From: Prochlorococcus sp. AG-388-F11 | Lineage (GTDB): Bacteria > Cyanobacteriota > Cyanobacteriia > PCC-6307 > Cyanobiaceae | Assembly (NCBI GenBank): GCA_003279845.1 | Contig: QCGP01000001.1 | Location: forward strand, 62,001 to 126,000 | Direction of reading: 5' to 3' | Length of the DNA stretch: 64,000 bases | Shown: positions 60,858 through 64,000 of the stretch, in pieces | How positions within the stretch are numbered: position 1 is the first letter of the stretch | How the letters are laid out: each line of letters opens with the position of its first letter | Position numbers and translations under genes: made by a program | The notes under the pieces: generated by a model | Databases searched by the model: none | What the model was told of the DNA's origin: nothing | What the model saw: only the letters and a program-made list of their open reading frames with translations

Positions 60858-60952
60858 AATTTTAAATTAAATAGAAATTTGCAATAAATTGGATAATTGA
60901 TTAAATTCAATTAAACTAATTACTACTAGAATTACTATTTTACATCATTAAA

Positions 60953-61189
60953 GTGTTCAAAACTATTAATCAATCAATTACTTATATATTTCTTTTTTTG
61001 ATTTCGTTTTATCAAAAGTGGTTTTCTCCTTTTTTCGGACCAAGATGCAGATTTATTCCAAGTTGCAGCTCTTATGGATATGAGGCAATTACTAGACATG
61101 GTCCTTGGAAGGGAGGTTGGTTAACTTTAAAAAGATTAAGCAGATGTCATCCTTTAACTCCCTGTGGATGTGACCCTGTGCCTGACTAA
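60953..61189 (+). CDS. yidD: Membrane-protein insertion efficiency factor YidD, 78 aa
   Basis: [20 protein letters not shown] then [18 protein letters not shown] and [14 protein letters not shown] is the YidD pattern: amphipathic N-helix, three conserved cysteine clusters. It helps YidC-type insertion. GTG start. Confidence 0.93.
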   Translation: MFKTINQSITYIFLFLISFYQKWFSPFFGPRCRFIPSCSSYGYEAITRHGPWKGGWLTLKRLSRCHPLTPCGCDPVPD

Positions 61190-61193
61190 ATGA

Positions 61194-61496
61194 ATGAAAA
61201 TATTTATTTTTGTTAGGCAGGGATGTTGCCTTTGTGATTCATTAAAAAACAAACTGGCAAAAATAAATCTTAATGAGTTATTCCCTAATCTAGAGGAGCT
61301 CAAAGAAATTGATATTGATAGGGTTGATTTATATAAAGATAAATATAAAAAATATGATTATGAAGTACCTGTTATTGCTGTTGAAGGAATTAGGTCAGAG
61401 GAGATTATAGAATTGCCTCGCATTTCTCCAAGATTAAAAGATGATCAATTAAAGAATTGGTTTCAAAAAAATATTAGTAGCATTCTAGAGAAATAA
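61194..61496 (+). CDS. Glutaredoxin-like (DUF836-type) protein, 100 aa
   Basis: FVRQGCCLCDSLKNKLAKI gives a C-x-x-C-like motif at the N-terminus of a thioredoxin fold, followed by ELKEIDIDRVD and YEVPVIAVEG (cis-Pro). The DUF836/glutaredoxin family handles thiol chemistry. Four bases after yidD, probably co-transcribed. Confidence 0.82.
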   Translation: MKIFIFVRQGCCLCDSLKNKLAKINLNELFPNLEELKEIDIDRVDLYKDKYKKYDYEVPVIAVEGIRSEEIIELPRISPRLKDDQLKNWFQKNISSILEK

Positions 61497-61505
61497 TTTT
61501 TTTAT

Positions 61506-63041
61506 ATGAGATCTATAAAATTACATAAACTTTTAGATTTGGTAGGAATTATTCCTTCATTAGATTTAATCGATCATGAAATCAATAATATTTCTTTTAA
61601 CTCTAAAGAAGTTCAAAAAGGAACTTTATTTTTAGGTATGCCTGGTTTAAATGTTGATGGAGGAAAATATTGTATTGAGGCAATTGAAAATGGCGCTGAG
61701 GCTGCCATTATTGGGTCTGCTGCAAAAGAGAAAATTGGATCTATTGATCGAGAAAGGATTTTGGTTGTAAAGGATAATTTAGATTATATTTTTGGTCAAA
61801 TAGTCGCTGAGTTTTGGAATAGGCCTTCAAGAAAACTTAAACTTATTGGTGTTACTGGTACAAATGGAAAAACGACAATTACTTTTTTATTGGAATATCT
61901 TTTAAAAAAATTAGGTAAAAAGACTGCATTATTTGGGACCTTGCTCAATAGATGGCCTGGCTTCTCAGAAGTGGCTTCTCATACAACTGATTTCGCCGAT
62001 AAACTTCAAAAGAAATTAAATGCTGCTGTTGAGGTAAAATCTGAATTCGCGATATTAGAGGTAAGTTCTCATTCTATTGCTCAAAACAGGATATCAGGAT
62101 GCGAATTCGAGGCGGCTATTTTTACTAATTTAACTCAAGATCATCTTGATTATCACTCAGATATGGAATCATATTTTCAAACAAAAAGAAAATTATTTTT
62201 CCCACCTTACTTAAAAGAAAAAGATGGAATTTGTGTATTAAATCATGATGACCATTGGATATCTAAATTATCATCTGATCTTGAAAAAAGATCTTCATTA
62301 GTCTCTACAAAGATTACTGAAAGTGAATTTGAAAATGATGATTTTTTTTTCGTAACAGATAAAAAATTTACTGAGAGTGGTTCCACCTGTATTTTTCATA
62401 CACCTAGGGAAAAAATTCAACTTTTTGTTCCACTTGTTGGTGAATTTAATTTAATGAATGCGATTCAAGCAATAACAATTTTGTATAAACTTAATTTTTC
62501 TTTAAAAGATCTATCAAAGTTAATACAATCTTTCCCTGGTGCTCCTGGGAGAATGGAGAAAATAAAAATTGATAATGACGTCGTTTTAAGATCACTTCCA
62601 ACAGTAATTGTCGATTATGCCCACACTCCTGATGGATTAAAAAAAGTTTTGCAATCAATTAAAAAACTTTGTGAAGGGAAACTCATAACTGTTTTTGGCT
62701 GTGGCGGAGATCGAGACCGTAGCAAAAGGCCTTTAATGGGATCAATAGCTGAAGAGTTTTCTGATCAACTTTTTATAACTTCAGATAATCCAAGATCAGA
62801 AGAACCCCAAAAGATAGTAAATGATATTTTGATGGGTATAAAAAAAAGAGAAAAAATAAAAATTGAGATTGATAGATTTAAAGCAATTAATGAATCTATT
62901 AAATTTGCTAATAAAGAAGATATTGTTTTAATTGCAGGAAAAGGACATGAAGACTACCAAATCCTCAATGATAAAGTTATTAATTTTGATGATAGAAAAA
63001 TAGCTTATAAATTATTAAAAGAAAAAAATAAATCTCAATAA
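61506..63041 (+). CDS. murE: UDP-MurNAc-tripeptide ligase MurE, 511 aa
   Basis: A peptidoglycan ligase that adds the third residue. GVTGTNGKTTITFLLEYLLK (~117-136) is the ATP loop, EVSSHSIAQNR (~184-194) and the carbamylated-lysine region follow, and TSDNPRSEEP (~423-432) is the DNPR motif that selects meso-diaminopimelate. Ten bases after the previous gene. Confidence 0.96.
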   Translation: MRSIKLHKLLDLVGIIPSLDLIDHEINNISFNSKEVQKGTLFLGMPGLNVDGGKYCIEAIENGAEAAIIGSAAKEKIGSIDRERILVVKDNLDYIFGQIVAEFWNRPSRKLKLIGVTGTNGKTTITFLLEYLLKKLGKKTALFGTLLNRWPGFSEVASHTTDFADKLQKKLNAAVEVKSEFAILEVSSHSIAQNRISGCEFEAAIFTNLTQDHLDYHSDMESYFQTKRKLFFPPYLKEKDGICVLNHDDHWISKLSSDLEKRSSLVSTKITESEFENDDFFFVTDKKFTESGSTCIFHTPREKIQLFVPLVGEFNLMNAIQAITILYKLNFSLKDLSKLIQSFPGAPGRMEKIKIDNDVVLRSLPTVIVDYAHTPDGLKKVLQSIKKLCEGKLITVFGCGGDRDRSKRPLMGSIAEEFSDQLFITSDNPRSEEPQKIVNDILMGIKKREKIKIEIDRFKAINESIKFANKEDIVLIAGKGHEDYQILNDKVINFDDRKIAYKLLKEKNKSQ

Positions 63042-63121
63042 AATTTCTTAATAAATAAGAAAGATCTTTACGCAAATTACAAGAGAAGTTTCTTAGAATC
63101 AATGAAGTTATTTTTAATAAA

Positions 63122-63826
63122 ATGAAAGGCTTAGCCTTAGTTGTAGGCGCAGGCGGAATTGGAACACAACTAGCTAAAGATCTGAATGAAAGTGAAAAAG
63201 ATTTAGATGTTGTTTTGTGTGGAAGAAAAAGTGAATTTAATTCTTTTTGGGAATTAGATGTAGAGGATTCTCAATCCCTTTTGCATTTGAAAAATAAAAT
63301 ATCAAATCATCCTTCAAAATTAAGGTTAGTTGTTAATGCTACAGGTAGACTTCATAGTGAATCTATTCAACCAGAAAAAAGATTGCAACATCTTGATAAA
63401 AAAAATATGATGGAAAGTTTTTCAATAAATGCCTTTTCTCCTATTTTATTAGCTAAAGCGATTGAAGAATTTATACCAAAAGATTTTGATTTTAATTTTG
63501 CAAGTATAAGTGCAAGAGTGGGTAGCATTGGAGATAATCAAACTGGAGGATGGTATTCATATAGAGCTGCAAAATCTGCGCAAAATCAGTTTTTTAAATC
63601 TTTAAGTATTGAATGGGCTAGACGTTTCCCAAAGGCTACTATCACATTGCTTCATCCAGGAACAGTAGATACTGATTTATCTAGACCTTTTCATAAATTT
63701 GTTCCAGAACATAAATTATTTAGTAAAGAAAAATCCTCCCAATTCTTGATCAATATTATTAAAAATCAATCACCAGAATCTACCGGAAAATTTATTGCAT
63801 GGGACAACTCGGAGATACCTTGGTAA
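63122..63826 (+). CDS. Short-chain dehydrogenase/reductase, 234 aa
   Basis: A classical SDR. VVGAGGIGTQLAKDL (~7-21) binds NAD(P), VVNATGR (NAG-like) follows, FASISARVGSIGD holds the catalytic Ser, and YSYRAAKSAQNQFFKSLSIE (~147-166) has YxxxK. The substrate cannot be told from sequence. Confidence 0.88.
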   Translation: MKGLALVVGAGGIGTQLAKDLNESEKDLDVVLCGRKSEFNSFWELDVEDSQSLLHLKNKISNHPSKLRLVVNATGRLHSESIQPEKRLQHLDKKNMMESFSINAFSPILLAKAIEEFIPKDFDFNFASISARVGSIGDNQTGGWYSYRAAKSAQNQFFKSLSIEWARRFPKATITLLHPGTVDTDLSRPFHKFVPEHKLFSKEKSSQFLINIIKNQSPESTGKFIAWDNSEIPW

Positions 63827-63861
63827 ACTAAATTTTTTCTTTATATCAATAGATCTTTAAG

Positions 63862-64000
63862 TCAATATTTTTTTATTTCTTTAGCAAGTAAATCAATCTC
63901 AGCTTCTGTAGTCATTTGATGTACGCATGCTCTAAACCATTTTGGATCTTCTAAAACTCTAATCCAAATTTTCTTTTCTCCAAGTTTCTTTACAAATTTG
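63862..64000 (-). CDS. C-terminal end of a class-V aminotransferase (cysteine-desulfurase-like), partial
   Basis: The window ends inside the gene; 45 codons of its 3' end are visible. WIRVLEDPKWFRACVHQMTT then EAEIDLLAKEIKKY is the typical C-terminal 'R-A-C-x-H-x-M-x-T-E-x-E-I-D-x-L' tail of class-V PLP enzymes such as SufS or isopenicillin-N epimerase-like proteins. The catalytic part is outside the window. Confidence 0.7.
   Translation of the reverse strand, partial: KFVKKLGEKKIWIRVLEDPKWFRACVHQMTTEAEIDLLAKEIKKY

Overview
The window is AT-rich cyanobacterial DNA and most likely comes from a high-light-adapted Prochlorococcus. The evidence is very low GC, many tiny high-light-inducible (Hli) proteins, a pipX-pipY pair, and tightly packed single-copy housekeeping genes. 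The first ~30 kb is accessory/island DNA, 30.2-40.0 kb looks like a discrete integrated element, and 40.1-64 kb is conserved core.

1-13 kb is gene-dense but built almost entirely of proteins of 28-70 residues, many of them membrane peptides. It holds an Hli polycistron (820-1711), a LOG-family enzyme, a cupin-like protein, a DsrE-family protein and many paralogous micro-genes, some broken by single-base homopolymer slips. Three intergenic repeat families occur here. (a) A ~200-bp module ends in a recombinase-core-like palindrome and has 11-bp tandem repeats at fixed spacing (four copies). (b) A conserved block close to TTGACAGTCGATCTAAA is followed by a covarying hairpin and U-run; in five cases a start codon follows within 0-11 nt. 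(c) A ~70-bp promoter-like cassette carries two CCGYAY sites 22 nt apart (three copies).

13-30 kb mixes widely conserved genes (Bcp peroxiredoxin, ArfB, CPBP protease, proline iminopeptidase, photolyase, TenA, ThiD) with variable ones: two surface-sugar glycosyltransferases, a cluster of small ABM/DUF-type alpha-beta proteins, and many short hypotheticals. A gene-poor stretch at 18.9-20.2 kb holds a decayed gene and a candidate structured RNA with a strong terminator.

30,222-39,996 is flanked by a 94-bp direct repeat containing a complete tRNA-Thr(GGT). A tyrosine recombinase lies beside the right copy, where an intact tRNA-Tyr is also found; the left copy has only the last bases of that tRNA-Tyr. 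This is the layout of a tRNA-targeting integrative element of the kind called tycheposons in Prochlorococcus. Cargo: two Hli clusters, small membrane peptides, an NTF2-like protein, a SIMPL-domain protein, and an overlapping NUDIX + PLD/DEAH-helicase/DUF3427 gene pair that looks like a genome-defence or DNA-processing module.

40.1-64 kb is core: aroQ, miaE, cobI, der, cbiQ, pipX, pipY, sepF, proC, a GT4 glycosyltransferase, recO, a deoC homologue lacking the usual Schiff-base lysine, hpf, lipB, an acyl-CoA/ACP synthetase, pdhC, queA, cysK with two Cys/Met-metabolism PLP enzymes, rpsD, yidD, murE, an SDR enzyme and the end of a class-V aminotransferase gene.

All calls are by reading the sequence; no database search was possible. 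Family names rest on motifs recognised by eye.
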